DNA of 64,000 nucleotides from an uncultured Lachnospiraceae bacterium. Lineage in GTDB: Bacteria > Bacillota > Clostridia > Lachnospirales > Lachnospiraceae. Positions 1 to 7,960 of this stretch are shown here, piece after piece. The notes under the pieces were generated by a model. That model ran no database searches. It saw only the letters and a list, made by a program, of their open reading frames with translations, and had not been told where the DNA came from. The DNA is taken from NCBI GenBank assembly GCA_910579805.1, contig CAJTWM010000003.1:1-64000 (forward strand), given 5' to 3'. A program made the translations under genes and the position numbers. Each line of letters opens with the position of its first letter. Within the stretch, counting starts at the first letter, position 1.

Positions 1-7
1 CATAGTG

Positions 8-54
8 CCACCGCCTGTATTTGATAATTACATTATACCAAATATAGGCGGTGG
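8..54. repeat. Inverted repeat upstream of the replication initiator gene
   Basis: Two 15-base arms (starting CCACCGCC and ending GGCGGTGG) pair perfectly except for one G-U wobble, around a 17-base AT-rich loop. It lies about 60 bases before the initiator gene and is followed by a short T-rich run, so it could be a terminator of a gene to the left or part of the element's origin or transfer region. The sequence does not decide between these. Confidence 0.55.
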
Positions 55-113
55 TATCTACTTTTTCAGCGGCCTCTACAGTAATACGGGGGTAGTAAAT
101 ACAAGGTGTCTTT

Positions 114-1190
114 ATGTATGGAAATTCTGATTGTTTGCACAATTCTCTGACCGTCTCTATCGACTGGATCGCTTTCACCTCCACGGTCATCCCAACCCCG
201 GAAGAAATGGCTGCATTCCTTGGTTATTCTATCGGCGATTTTGTCCTGCTCCCCAAGGGTGCGCAGGGTTATAGGAAAATGCACCGCCTGAACGGGTTCC
301 CGGTGACGATACTTTCGGACGGCACTCCGGAAATGGGGCTCCACGTCATGATAACCGGCTCTGCAATTGCAGATGTCCTCGGGCACTTCAAACGCACATT
401 AGAGGATTATGTGCCCTTTACAAAAGACCGTGTTTTGGGACTTGCTGATTTTGACAACACGGTCATGATCGAGTTCCTGCAGCAGGTGAAACGGATCGGA
501 TGGCTTACGCGTTTTGATCTTGCAGTGGATGACCATGGTGCGCAGTATTTTTCCGTGGAAGACATACGCGCATTTTTAGACCGTCAGGAGGTGGTCAGCA
601 AGTTCAGGAAATTCCGGGATGTGTATGAGTCTTCCCTTACAAATGAGAGTACCGGACACACGGTCTATCTCGGCTCCCGGCAGAGTGAAGTCATGATGCG
701 GATTTATGACAAGCAGCTTGAACAGAACCAGAAAGCTGCGGCAGAGGAGGATAAAATACAGGAAAAATGGGTGCGCTGGGAAATGGAGCTTAAAAATTCC
801 AGGGCAAACCTTGCGGCAGATTTCCTGATTGAAAGGAAAGAACTAGGCATGGTCATCATGGAGATCTTCAACAATTATGTCCGCCTGATTGTGCTGGATG
901 ATTCCAACCGGTCCCGCTGCTCCTCCCATCCCCTGTGGGAAAAGTTTGTAGGCGCGGTGGGAAAACTGCGCCTTTTTGTGGAAGGGGCCAGAAAATCTAT
1001 CAGGGACAAGAAACACTGGCTGATCCGGCAGTGCCTTCCGACGATTGCCGGGGTCATTATTGCGGACGGGGGAAGTTTTGACATTATCACGCAGCATTTT
1101 GATGATGCCGTCGTGCGGATGAGCGGACACCTGCGGCAGCTTGTTTCTGAATCAAACCCGGAGTGGGCTGCAGATTATGGGCTTATGTGA
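114..1190 (+). CDS. Replication initiation factor (Rep_trans / MobT-like)
   Basis: This 358-residue protein resembles the replication initiation factor family found in rolling-circle replicons and Tn916-type conjugative elements, where it nicks one DNA strand at an origin. Visible features are the N-terminal segment VSIDWIAFT, the central IGWLTRFDLAVDD stretch (residues about 125-137), and the YLGSRQSEVMMRIYDK motif (about 182-197) typical of these proteins. The start is supported by AAGGTG about seven bases before the ATG. Small accessory ORFs follow, but no integrase, relaxosome or FtsK gene is visible here, so this is the edge or a remnant of a mobile element. Family assignment is from motif recognition; catalytic tyrosine assignment was not attempted. 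Confidence 0.85.
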   Translation: MYGNSDCLHNSLTVSIDWIAFTSTVIPTPEEMAAFLGYSIGDFVLLPKGAQGYRKMHRLNGFPVTILSDGTPEMGLHVMITGSAIADVLGHFKRTLEDYVPFTKDRVLGLADFDNTVMIEFLQQVKRIGWLTRFDLAVDDHGAQYFSVEDIRAFLDRQEVVSKFRKFRDVYESSLTNESTGHTVYLGSRQSEVMMRIYDKQLEQNQKAAAEEDKIQEKWVRWEMELKNSRANLAADFLIERKELGMVIMEIFNNYVRLIVLDDSNRSRCSSHPLWEKFVGAVGKLRLFVEGARKSIRDKKHWLIRQCLPTIAGVIIADGGSFDIITQHFDDAVVRMSGHLRQLVSESNPEWAADYGLM

Positions 1191-1284
1191 TATTTTTGTG
1201 GAAACTGCACAAGAAAGGGGGCGGGTTAGGCAGCCGATCGGAGCCATCACGGGAAGAAGTATTTGTTAATATTGCCTGAAATGG

Positions 1285-1308
1285 CGGGGGAAACATTCCC
1301 GTTTTCTT
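1285..1308 (+). terminator. Probable terminator after the initiator gene
   Basis: A short GC-rich hairpin (CGGGGG paired with TCCCG across AAACAT) is followed by GTTTTCTTTG. It sits about 95 bases after the initiator gene. The stem is short, so the call is moderate. Confidence 0.45.
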
Positions 1309-1381
1309 TGCGTGCCGGAAAAAGGTATGGTATACTCACTTTGTTGTCATACCCAATCCGACACGGAAAGGGGGTGCCTGC

Positions 1382-1471
1382 ATGGAAATACTGGTTTCGT
1401 TTTTAGTTGCTGTAGCTGCTGGTGTGGCCTGCCACTGCATCAACAAATTGCTGGACGGTGATGACAACTAG
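1382..1471 (+). CDS. 29-residue single-pass membrane peptide
   Basis: The ATG follows a strong SD (AAAGGGGGTG, about five bases upstream). The 29-residue product starts MEILVSFLVAVAAG, is hydrophobic through about residue 17, then carries CHCINKLLDG and an acidic tail DDN. A clear hairpin terminator follows immediately, making a complete one-gene unit. A promoter-like TATGGTATAC lies upstream. I recognise this as the kind of tiny membrane peptide carried by Clostridia mobile elements; a toxin or holin-like role is possible but is inference only. Confidence 0.6.
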   Translation: MEILVSFLVAVAAGVACHCINKLLDGDDN

Positions 1472-1479
1472 GCAAAAAA

Positions 1480-1513
1480 GAAAACCCTCGGAGCGCTATC
1501 CGGGGGTTTTCTG
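1480..1513 (+). terminator. Terminator of the 29-residue peptide gene
   Basis: AAAACCCTCGG and CCGGGGGTTTT pair around AGCGCTAT and end in a T run, nine bases after the stop codon. Confidence 0.8.
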
Positions 1514-1606
1514 ATTTGTGTCTGTGTTGCATGGACACTGATTTCGTTTGCCTACTGGCATTATAGCATATGCAAAATTAGGTTGCAAGATGCATAATGG
1601 GGAAAA

Positions 1607-1843
1607 TTATTTTGTCAATTCGTCCCACATTGCTTCTACATGTAAATTCGTATAATCATTCTCGAAAGTATGGCTGTTTGTTGGTTTGGCTTTGTAACGG
1701 TTCGGATGTTTCTTTCTCTTATATAATCTTGTCTTTGATGGTATTCTCTTTTTAGAACCTTGAAAATCTGTTTTGTAAATGTAGCAGAAAAGCAATGTTA
1801 CTGCTCCGGCAAAAGTAATTGCCTCAAAAATATTGTTCTGCAT
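1607..1843 (-). CDS. Small membrane-anchored basic protein, unknown
   Basis: The 78-residue product begins MQNNIFEAITFAGAVTLLFC, giving one N-terminal membrane segment (about residues 7-23), followed by a strongly basic cytoplasmic stretch (KKRIPSKTRLYKRKKHP) and an acidic C-terminus. AAGAGGGAA precedes the ATG at suitable distance. It faces the initiator gene across a terminator and is followed upstream by the ribbon-helix-helix gene on the same strand. I do not recognise a family; it is probably cargo or an accessory gene of the mobile element. Confidence 0.45.
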   Translation of the reverse strand: MQNNIFEAITFAGAVTLLFCYIYKTDFQGSKKRIPSKTRLYKRKKHPNRYKAKPTNSHTFENDYTNLHVEAMWDELTK

Positions 1844-1870
1844 AAAAATTCCCTCTTTATCGGTGGTGGT

Positions 1871-2065
1871 CTATCCAATCTTGGAAACTGATAACTCCGC
1901 GCTATTAATGTGTCCATGTTCCTTTTCGTATTGTTCTATATATTGTCTTAATATGGTTTCTGCCATATTTCCTCGAGATCTGTTTTCTGATTTTGCAATT
2001 GTGTCTAATTTTTCAATGATTTGCTGTTCCGTGTATATAACTATTCTAGGTTTGTCGGTTGGCAT
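1871..2065 (-). CDS. Ribbon-helix-helix (CopG/Arc-type) regulator
   Basis: A 64-residue protein with the ribbon-helix-helix layout: strand segment PRIVIYTEQQIIEKLDTIAK, then SENRSRGNMAETILRQYIEQY (residues about 27-47), where the SRG-N-AE pattern marks the turn between helices. The SD AGGAGG lies six bases before the ATG. Such proteins bind DNA as dimers and regulate plasmid copy number, conjugation or toxin-antitoxin loci. It lies with the small membrane gene and likely regulates functions of the mobile element. No toxin partner is obvious, so an antitoxin role is not supported. Confidence 0.7.
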   Translation of the reverse strand: MPTDKPRIVIYTEQQIIEKLDTIAKSENRSRGNMAETILRQYIEQYEKEHGHINSAELSVSKIG

Positions 2066-2338
2066 TTATTTCCTCCTCAACTTTTAGTGTTGACAAGGTG
2101 TCACACTTAGTGTAATATTATGACGTACAGGTGTTGCTTAAGTGTGTACACTTTGGCATATTTGAAACGTTCTCATAGCTGCAGGATGTCCCCTACCATG
2201 ACGGCACCCTGCAGTACTGAACGGGATAATTAGTTCCATGATAACAAAAGGTTTGGGAAAAAGCAAGGGGCTGGAAATGGATAGGCACCTATATGCATCA
2301 GGGGCTAAATTTTACCGTTGGGGGAGGGGGTGAAACAT

Positions 2339-2572
2339 ATGCTGTCCAACATGACAGAACAGGAATTTGAAACCGAAAAAGATATGCTGCGGGGTAATCT
2401 GGGCAGGATGTGTGTATCTGATGATAAAAAGGAAGTCTTCCAGATGTACCGCATTGCCTGCAAACGGCTGGAACGGATCTATCTGTATAATTGCGACCGG
2501 ATCAATCAGGCGGAAACTCTTCAGCAACATGAACAATACCAGCAGCTGGAAATGGGATTCCGGAATGAATGA
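2339..2572 (+). CDS. Small mobile-element accessory protein, unknown
   Basis: A 77-residue soluble, charged protein starting MLSNMTEQEFETEKDMLRG. The purine-rich GGGGGAGGGGGTG about five bases before this ATG favours it over an upstream TTG in the same frame. The pattern (acidic N-terminal helix, ARM-like K-R-L-E-R-I-Y segment at about residues 44-50) resembles small hypothetical proteins that travel with Tn916-like elements in Clostridia. No enzymatic motif is visible. It is the last element gene before the tRNA cluster. Confidence 0.6.
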   Translation: MLSNMTEQEFETEKDMLRGNLGRMCVSDDKKEVFQMYRIACKRLERIYLYNCDRINQAETLQQHEQYQQLEMGFRNE

Positions 2573-2601
2573 TAGGTATTAACAAATGTAACTGTAAACA
2601 A

Positions 2602-2630
2602 AAATACCCGGACACCAATCCGGGTATAGC
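2602..2630 (-). terminator. Terminator of the tRNA transcription unit
   Basis: On the minus strand ATACCCGG and CCGGGTAT pair around ATTGGTGT and are followed by TTTTTGTTT. It lies about 10 bases past the 3' end of tRNA-Gly(GCC). Confidence 0.85.
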
Positions 2631-2639
2631 TTAGGCAAG

Positions 2640-2711
<72 letters not shown>

Positions 2712-2793
2712 ATATATTTAAACATGTACTCATGCATAGACAAAACCACCTGATTTTTTACTTGCTATACAAGCTATGCAATCTCGTACATGA

Positions 2794-2864
2794 AGCGGGT
2801 GATGGGAATCGAACCCACGTATCTAGCTTGGAAGGCTAGTGTTCTACCATTGAACTACACCCGC
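2794..2864 (-). tRNA. tRNA-Gly (anticodon TCC)
   Basis: Acceptor stem GCGGGTG/CACCCGC, anticodon loop CTTCCAA between CTAGC and GCTAG, T-arm with GGTTCGATTCC. CCA is not encoded. It lies 82 bases upstream of tRNA-Gly(GCC) on the same strand, so the two are likely co-transcribed. Confidence 0.95.
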
Positions 2865-3090
2865 ATCGTTTCCGCTTTCTGTTTATTTTCTTCGGAACGA
2901 ATAGAATATTACCATAGGAATTTATAAAAGTCAACATATTATTTTAATATTTTATAATTTTAATTCGACCGCTTCTTGAATTGACAAACCGGATTTTTTA
3001 GACATTATAATTTTTTGCATAAAAACCTTACTTTTTGCACTTTAGGGCTACAATAGGATTCGTTGAAAGTAAGTGAAAATCCTACGAAAT

Positions 3091-3135
3091 AAAAAACCCC
3101 TATAATCGCCGCAAACGTAGCAATTATAAGGGTTT
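3091..3135 (-). terminator. Terminator after tRNA-Phe
   Basis: On the minus strand ACCCTTATAATTGC and GCGATTATAGGGGT pair, followed by TTTTTTATTT. It stands just past the 3' end of tRNA-Phe. The 220 bases from here to tRNA-Gly(TCC) are AT-rich and hold nothing else that I can identify. Confidence 0.8.
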
Positions 3136-3143
3136 CTTCTTAA

Positions 3144-3216
<73 letters not shown>

Positions 3217-3462
3217 AAAACCAAAACATACTTAAAAATCATTCCTCCTGCACATAAAAAGCATTTTTAAATATATTCCTGTTTTCCTATTTTAACAACC
3301 GTAATTTTACATAATGCGCCAAAAAATGTCAAGTATTTCCCGACTTACGAATCCAAATATTTACAAAATTTTCCGGTACTCTCCTGTTCCCCAAAACGTT
3401 TCTTCCTAAAACATTTTCTATAAAATATTTCTGAAATTTTATAACGGCTTATTGGTTCCCGG

Positions 3463-3972
3463 TCATAAACTACCGCCCTTTCGTAACATTATTTCCGCCT
3501 TATGCACATCGCTGGCCGTTAGCCCTACGCTGGAATCTGTCCTCAACTGATGCGCTTCCACCTCCTGATTATGTAAATCCAGATCGTCAATTACGATCCA
3601 CTCTTCAACTTCTTCATGTTCTTCCAGCCAGGCTAAAATTTCGGTCGCCTTAACTAAACTGAATTTTTTGTTTCTTTTTATCTCTTCCGTTGAATGATCC
3701 GGCGTTACGCTGTCGATCGCTATGTTCTCCCGTCGTAACAGTTTTAACAAGTGATACGCTTCTTTGCGCAATGGATGTAAGTTACTGTCGAACCAAAACT
3801 TCCATCCGGAGTGAAGAACAATCTTTGCTCCTGTATTTTTTACCAGCTCACTTAATAATTGAATCTTTTCCGGATCGATCAAAGTACCGTCGCTTATCTC
3901 TTTTTCATGTCCGTTATTCCCCAAATTCGAATTGAGTACTCCGTCAATATCTAAAAAAATAATTTTATTCAT
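3463..3972 (-). CDS. HAD-family phosphatase, RNA-repair 'Swiss army knife' type
   Basis: The 169-residue protein opens with MNKIIFLDIDGVLNSN, which holds the catalytic DxD nucleophile pair (D8 and D10) of HAD hydrolases. KIVLHSGWKFWF (about residues 50-61) supplies the motif II serine (S55) and EEWIVIDDLDLH (about 122-133) the acidic motif IV. The short length and lack of a cap domain match the HAD class first noted in multi-domain RNA-repair proteins (PF18143-like). Substrate is unknown. It is read from a hairpin leader carrying an AGGAG SD, and lies downstream of the HAAS gene on the same strand. Its neighbourhood with tRNA genes may be coincidence. Confidence 0.75.
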   Translation of the reverse strand: MNKIIFLDIDGVLNSNLGNNGHEKEISDGTLIDPEKIQLLSELVKNTGAKIVLHSGWKFWFDSNLHPLRKEAYHLLKLLRRENIAIDSVTPDHSTEEIKRNKKFSLVKATEILAWLEEHEEVEEWIVIDDLDLHNQEVEAHQLRTDSSVGLTASDVHKAEIMLRKGGSL

Positions 3973-4203
3973 TTTGGCTCCTATCTGTCCGCTTTAGTGG
4001 ACACTCAAATCAGGATGAGAAATGCCTTATGAAAGCGAACAAGTTCACTTAGGCATTTCTCGGTGTGATAAAAGTCTGCAAAGCAGACTTAGAACTCCTG
4101 AGAAAACTATGCTGCTTTTGCGAAGCAGCCTCTGCCACGAGTGAAAACTTCCATAGGCAGTTAGAAGTTCTTTTCACGCCAATTCCGATCTGCCCGCCGT
4201 TAC
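3973..4203 (-). promoter_or_regulatory. Hairpin-SD leader module with extra hairpins, upstream of HAD gene
   Basis: Immediately before the ATG the minus strand reads a hairpin (TGTCCA/CGGACA, plus-strand 3986-4003) joined directly to GATAGGAGC, the SD. Just 5' of the hairpin is ATCCTGATTTGAG, whose TCCT and ATTT can pair with AGGA and AGAT and so mask the SD. Further upstream are at least three more hairpins (about 4015-4065, 4072-4092, 4109-4129) and a degenerate second module end GCGGGCAGATCGGAATT (about 4187-4203). The same design recurs elsewhere in the window. Confidence 0.6.
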
Positions 4204-4210
4204 CCCTCCA

Positions 4211-5284
4211 TTATGATTCTTTGCCATATTTAAGCGTCTTATATACTGTCACACCAATCTCTATAAAAGATATCACACAAATCACTGCAAGTATAATATT
4301 TTGCATGGTGCCGCTGCCCCAAATCCGCAGCAGATCTCCCCGCGCAAATTCTTTGACTCCTGTTAATGCCTTGATCTCTTCTCCGAAGTCCGGATTCAAA
4401 AGAGGCAGAAATTTTAATAAAACGACCGCGCCTATTACTTGTATCATATTACAGATTATACTGCTCCACATCACTGCCTTGCAATAATATCCCGTAACAA
4501 GACGTATGATCTCATCTATCATTCCTATAAAAAGGCAAAAAAGAATGATCGGCGCAAGCGTATTCCACTCTGCCAAATTAAAAATACTGGTAACTACCCT
4601 TACCTTTTCCCTGTCAAGCCGAAAAGCCCCGAAAAGCTCCGGCGCAAATACCAAAAGCACTGCAAAAATACTGATAAAAACAATACTTACAACACTGTCT
4701 CCCCGGCTGATCACCGCACGTTTATCTGGTATCGGCGGCAGGGAACTGGGTGTCCATGATTTTACAGAAACCGCATTGGCAGCAAGCTCATCTACGGTCC
4801 AGTCCTTCTTTGGCTTCATGTCTAACTTAACCTTTTTCCACTCCATGACCGCAAAGATGATTGTTACGATCCCAACCACACTATATGCGCCATTGACTGC
4901 CGTTGTAAATAATTCTACAAAAAAACCTGTTAAAAAATCAACAATATCTCCCACGGTTCCTGCACCGCCAGCCCCAAATGCTCCCTGAATAACCGCCGAA
5001 ACTACGGCTGAAATAGCAATACCGATCATGGCAAGTTTCAACACCCACATATAGTTGTCATAATACTCCGGCCCGATCAGACAATTGTTCTCATCCCTGT
5101 AACGCTTGGCAAACTCCGCCGGATCGCCTAATTTCTGCAATACTTCCTCTACATTCCTTTCTTCCTCGCCGCACATATCTTCGATCAGCGCCTGCAGTTC
5201 CATACGGATTTCTTCCCTTGCCGTTTGCGGCACCTTCTTTACTACTTCATAAATGTAACGTTCTATCATTTCTTTCTCACTCAT
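4211..5284 (-). CDS. HAAS-domain (DUF1700-like) membrane protein
   Basis: The 357-residue protein begins with a soluble helical domain (MSEKEMIERYIYEVVKKVPQ, then REEIRMELQALIEDM and VLQKLGDPAEFAKRYR to about residue 68) typical of HAAS signalling domains that pair with PadR regulators. Several membrane helices follow (about 83-104, 125-147, 200-220, 245-265, 275-300, 330-350). It lies 40 bases downstream of the padR gene, the standard arrangement, suggesting PadR controls it. The ATG at 5284 was preferred over one 12 bases upstream because GGGAG stands five bases before it. The SD is part of a hairpin-SD module. Its biochemical role is unknown; these pairs often respond to envelope stress. 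Confidence 0.8.
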   Translation of the reverse strand: MSEKEMIERYIYEVVKKVPQTAREEIRMELQALIEDMCGEEERNVEEVLQKLGDPAEFAKRYRDENNCLIGPEYYDNYMWVLKLAMIGIAISAVVSAVIQGAFGAGGAGTVGDIVDFLTGFFVELFTTAVNGAYSVVGIVTIIFAVMEWKKVKLDMKPKKDWTVDELAANAVSVKSWTPSSLPPIPDKRAVISRGDSVVSIVFISIFAVLLVFAPELFGAFRLDREKVRVVTSIFNLAEWNTLAPIILFCLFIGMIDEIIRLVTGYYCKAVMWSSIICNMIQVIGAVVLLKFLPLLNPDFGEEIKALTGVKEFARGDLLRIWGSGTMQNIILAVICVISFIEIGVTVYKTLKYGKES

Positions 5285-5318
5285 ATTTACTCCCATCTGT
5301 CTTCTTTAACAAGACACC
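5285..5318 (-). promoter_or_regulatory. Hairpin-SD module between padR and the HAAS gene
   Basis: On the minus strand TGTCTT and AAGACA pair around GTTAA (plus-strand 5298-5316) and run straight into GATGGGAGT, the SD of the HAAS gene. The stem sequence differs from the other modules while its position relative to the SD is identical. It fills nearly the whole intercistronic gap. Confidence 0.6.
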
Positions 5319-5324
5319 TATGCA

Positions 5325-5657
5325 CTAATACCCGCCCAATAGCTCATTCATGCCCAAGGACAGGCTATTCCACTGCTTCACAAGCTCGCTAAAAATCTGA
5401 TCTCCATAAACCGTCCTCTTATAATATTTTCGCGGCTTCGCTTCTTCGGTATTCCATTCGCTGCACAAAAGCCCCTGCTTTTCCAACCTCCGCAGTAACG
5501 GATACAGCGTATTTGCGTCGATAGGAACGCCTTTTTCCTCTAAGATCTGAACAAGCGCATATCCGTAGCGTGATTCCCCCAATTGGCTTAAAACACAGAG
5601 AATCAACGTTCCCCGCCGTAGTTCAGACAATAAGCTTTCTAATAGATCCTTTTCCAC
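5325..5657 (-). CDS. PadR-family transcriptional regulator
   Basis: A 110-residue winged-helix protein: LRRGTLILCVLSQLGESRYGYALVQIL (residues about 13-39) is the PadR helix-turn-helix start, followed by GVPIDANTLYPLLRRLEKQGLL (about 43-64), the recognition helix, and WNTEEAKPRKYYKRTVYG, the wing. The GTG at 5657 sits six bases after AAGGAGGGG and is preferred over the TTG one codon earlier. It precedes the HAAS membrane gene, its likely target and operon partner. PadR proteins of this subfamily repress their own operon. Confidence 0.88.
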   Translation of the reverse strand: MEKDLLESLLSELRRGTLILCVLSQLGESRYGYALVQILEEKGVPIDANTLYPLLRRLEKQGLLCSEWNTEEAKPRKYYKRTVYGDQIFSELVKQWNSLSLGMNELLGGY

Positions 5658-5794
5658 CAATTCCCCTCCTTTTCTACTTTATTGTATAATTCATTATAGT
5701 GTGTTATATACAGTATTGTCAATATCAAAATATAATATTTTTTAAAATTTATAATTAAGTAACGGAGATTTATATTTATCAGGATTTGCAATAT

Positions 5795-5843
5795 AAAAGC
5801 CGCTGCAGAATGGATTCATGATTCTCCATAAAGCAACGGCCTT
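5795..5843 (-). terminator. Terminator of the small lipoprotein gene
   Basis: On the minus strand GGCCGTTGC and GCAGCGGC, with an inner ATGGAGAATC/GAATCCAT pairing, form a long hairpin followed by TTTTATATT. It begins three bases after the stop codon of the lipoprotein gene. Confidence 0.8.
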
Positions 5844-5846
5844 TCC

Positions 5847-6020
5847 TTAATTCCTATCTGTTAAATTTTCAACCCCGGATCTTACGATCTCATCCTTCTG
5901 GATCACTACGAACGTTTCCGGCTCTTCCGCCATCCCCTCTTCATTCGTTTTCTCACACCCTATTATTCCCAAACAAAATATTATGATCACCCCTAACGCC
6001 AATACTTTCTTCAACAGCAT
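5847..6020 (-). CDS. 57-residue lipoprotein, unknown function
   Basis: Reading the minus strand gives an ATG preceded by AAAGGGGA at good spacing and 57 codons before TAA. The product MLLKKVLALGVIIIFCLGIIGC has a classic lipoprotein signal: two lysines, a hydrophobic core and the lipobox IIGC (Cys22). The mature part, EKTNEEGMAEEPETFVVIQ and so on, is about 35 residues and acidic, with no recognised domain. A perfect terminator follows. It stands alone between padR and a decayed gene, so its partner is not obvious. Being short, it is easily missed by gene callers. Confidence 0.7.
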   Translation of the reverse strand: MLLKKVLALGVIIIFCLGIIGCEKTNEEGMAEEPETFVVIQKDEIVRSGVENLTDRN

Positions 6021-6180
6021 TCTCCCCTTTCTACATACCCTTATAAAATCATTTCACCCTCGTTTTCGGCAAACGGTCCGAATCATAACTTTACCCTTTA
6101 ATAATAAGATGCTATTTTTAACAAAAAAGTTGCATATTTTTTAAAATTTTATTAAATCTTTTAATATCTCTATGTTTAAA

Positions 6181-6690
6181 ACTCTATTTTCCTGCTATGC
6201 AGCTCCTTTTCCGTCCCCATCCAGCACTATGGCAATCACTCTCTGCTTTTTCCTTTCCTCACTGCAATCGGTCTCTACGGCAATCTCAGATAAGGTCTTA
6301 GATACACTATATCATCCGGCGCCCGTTTCATTCCTTTCATCCACCGTCACAACCTGTGCATTTTCCCTATCGATCGTCAAATTAAGCTGAAATTCAAAAG
6401 GCCCTTCGTATCACCAGTGTTCATGCATATTCGGAAATAACGACCCTGCGCCTGATAAACGCTGTTGATCAGAATCCGGGGGATCCATGTTTTAATCTGG
6501 GTTTCCTCAGCTTGTCCATGGAGATTATGGCGCACATGACGCATTCCTGAACGTGGTCCAAAGTTTCCTGTTCATTCTTTGTATACATAAACGCAAGCTT
6601 ACTTTTTTCTCCATATTCTATTTCCGTTCCTTTTTCTTGTATATGTACACTTATTAGATTCAAATACACGCGGAAAAAATACAAAAAATA
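6181..6690 (-). pseudogene. Decayed gene remnant (possibly a DUF4179-type surface or anti-sigma protein)
   Basis: Coding-like sequence is scattered over three minus-strand frames. One frame gives NEQETLDHVQECVMCAIISM up to a TGA at 6469. A second continues WIPRILINSVYQAQGRYFRI through about 6380. A third gives FEFQLNLTIDRENAQVVTVD, then a TGA, then YSVSKTLSEIAVETDCSEER and a stop near 6196. Joined in order they read like one protein, which implies at least two frameshifts and an in-frame stop. The QLNLTIDRENAQ segment reminds me of C-terminal parts of DUF4179 proteins, but this is weak. It follows the histidine kinase gene on the same strand. Confidence 0.5.
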
Positions 6691-6694
6691 ATTT

Positions 6695-7960
6695 TTACAT
6701 CCGAAATACCAGTCCAAACCCCATACCGTCCTCTTGCCTTTGCGCGAAAATCTCTCCTTCCATTTTCGTCATGATCTGCTTATTGATATAAAGTCCCAAC
6801 CCGTTGCCGTCTTTCCCTTTCGCATTGCTGCCACGGTAAAAACTGTCAAATAAATGCGGCATTTCCGTTGTAGCAACCGGCGGCCCCGTGTTGAATACGG
6901 TTATGACCTGACAATACTCTTCCTCATAAAAATCAATGCGGACTGCTTTTCCGTCCCCATATTTAAAGGCATTCTCCATTAGATTTTCCACAACTTCAAA
7001 CGCTTTCTCTATATCCCCCTTTAACAATTTGTCTTCATATTTTCCAATCGTAAAGTCCGTCATAATGAGTTTACATTTCGGTTCATAATATTCCCGGATC
7101 TTATTGATAAAATCCTTTAAATAAAATTCAGAATCCTCTACTTCGATCGCAAGTATATCCTCGCTTGCCGTACTTACAATTTCCTTGACAAAATCTTCAA
7201 TCTCTTTCGCATGATTTTCAATCTGGCCCACAGCATGAAGTTTTTGGTCTTCCGTCTCATATACGCCTTCCTGCAATGCCTTTGCATACAATTTAATAGC
7301 GCTTAAAGGAATTTTAATGTCATGGGAAATCGACAAAAGCAATAGTTTCTTTTCTTTCTCCAGCCTTAAACCATTGCTTTTTGCGACATTTAAAGTGTCC
7401 CTCAGCATTCCGATCCCCCATACGAATTTTCCGAAATACCTGCTTTTACTTTCCTGAAGTTCTCCCTGCAAATGCCCTTTAGAGAGCTCATAAGGCATCC
7501 GGCTTAAAACGTGAAACGGCTTCAGGATCTTCTGTCTGATATACAAAAGCAACGCAAATATCAGACTCCATCCTATAAATAAAATTCCTTCCGTAAACCG
7601 CAAAATACGCTGCCCGCCTATCCCCACAATATAGTCAAACCTTACATAGCCTAATAAATCCCCTTCTGCAAACAGCGGACGGACCGTCATGCTCATTCCG
7701 TTACGGTTTTGATAAAATGATCGGATTGCCTCAGCCGCTTTCTCCTCCTTCGGCAAAAAACCGACCTCGATTACATTTTCCGTTTCACGCAGATCAGGCT
7801 TAGAAAATTTTCCCTCCTTTTCTAAGCCCTGCATGATTTTATTTATTTCTACTTTATAGCCTAAATCCGTTTCTTTACCGCCTAAAAGAAAATATGCCGC
7901 CGCCGCAAATACAAGATAAAGAAACAGCGTTGCTGCCATGATCCCGTTATATTTCTTCAT
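6695..7960 (-). CDS. Sensor histidine kinase
   Basis: The 421-residue protein has two membrane helices (about residues 9-27 and 124-141) flanking an extracytoplasmic sensor of about 95 residues. HisKA follows with SISHDIKIPLS, phospho-accepting His213, then the N box ENLMENAFKYGDG and the ATP-lid glycines GNGLGLYINKQ near the C-terminus. The start overlaps the end of the response regulator gene by 14 bases, so the two are translationally coupled. It is the sensor of the regulator-kinase-ABC-FtsX operon. The sensor domain has no recognised family; antimicrobial peptides or envelope stress are plausible signals by analogy with similar operons. Confidence 0.92.
   Translation of the reverse strand: MKKYNGIMAATLFLYLVFAAAAYFLLGGKETDLGYKVEINKIMQGLEKEGKFSKPDLRETENVIEVGFLPKEEKAAEAIRSFYQNRNGMSMTVRPLFAEGDLLGYVRFDYIVGIGGQRILRFTEGILFIGWSLIFALLLYIRQKILKPFHVLSRMPYELSKGHLQGELQESKSRYFGKFVWGIGMLRDTLNVAKSNGLRLEKEKKLLLLSISHDIKIPLSAIKLYAKALQEGVYETEDQKLHAVGQIENHAKEIEDFVKEIVSTASEDILAIEVEDSEFYLKDFINKIREYYEPKCKLIMTDFTIGKYEDKLLKGDIEKAFEVVENLMENAFKYGDGKAVRIDFYEEEYCQVITVFNTGPPVATTEMPHLFDSFYRGSNAKGKDGNGLGLYINKQIMTKMEGEIFAQRQEDGMGFGLVFRM

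Noticed and set aside
1871..2065. RHH protein as antitoxin of a toxin-antitoxin pair
   Set aside because: No toxin-like gene overlaps or follows it; the neighbouring 78-residue protein has no toxin motif.
6172..6390. 72-codon plus-strand frame MFKTLFSCYAAPF
   Set aside because: It is the complement of a decayed minus-strand gene, has no SD and a biased composition.
6469..6717. 82-codon minus-strand frame after the histidine kinase
   Set aside because: Its N-terminus overlaps the kinase end and it has no SD; the conserved-looking part belongs to a broken gene continuing in other frames.
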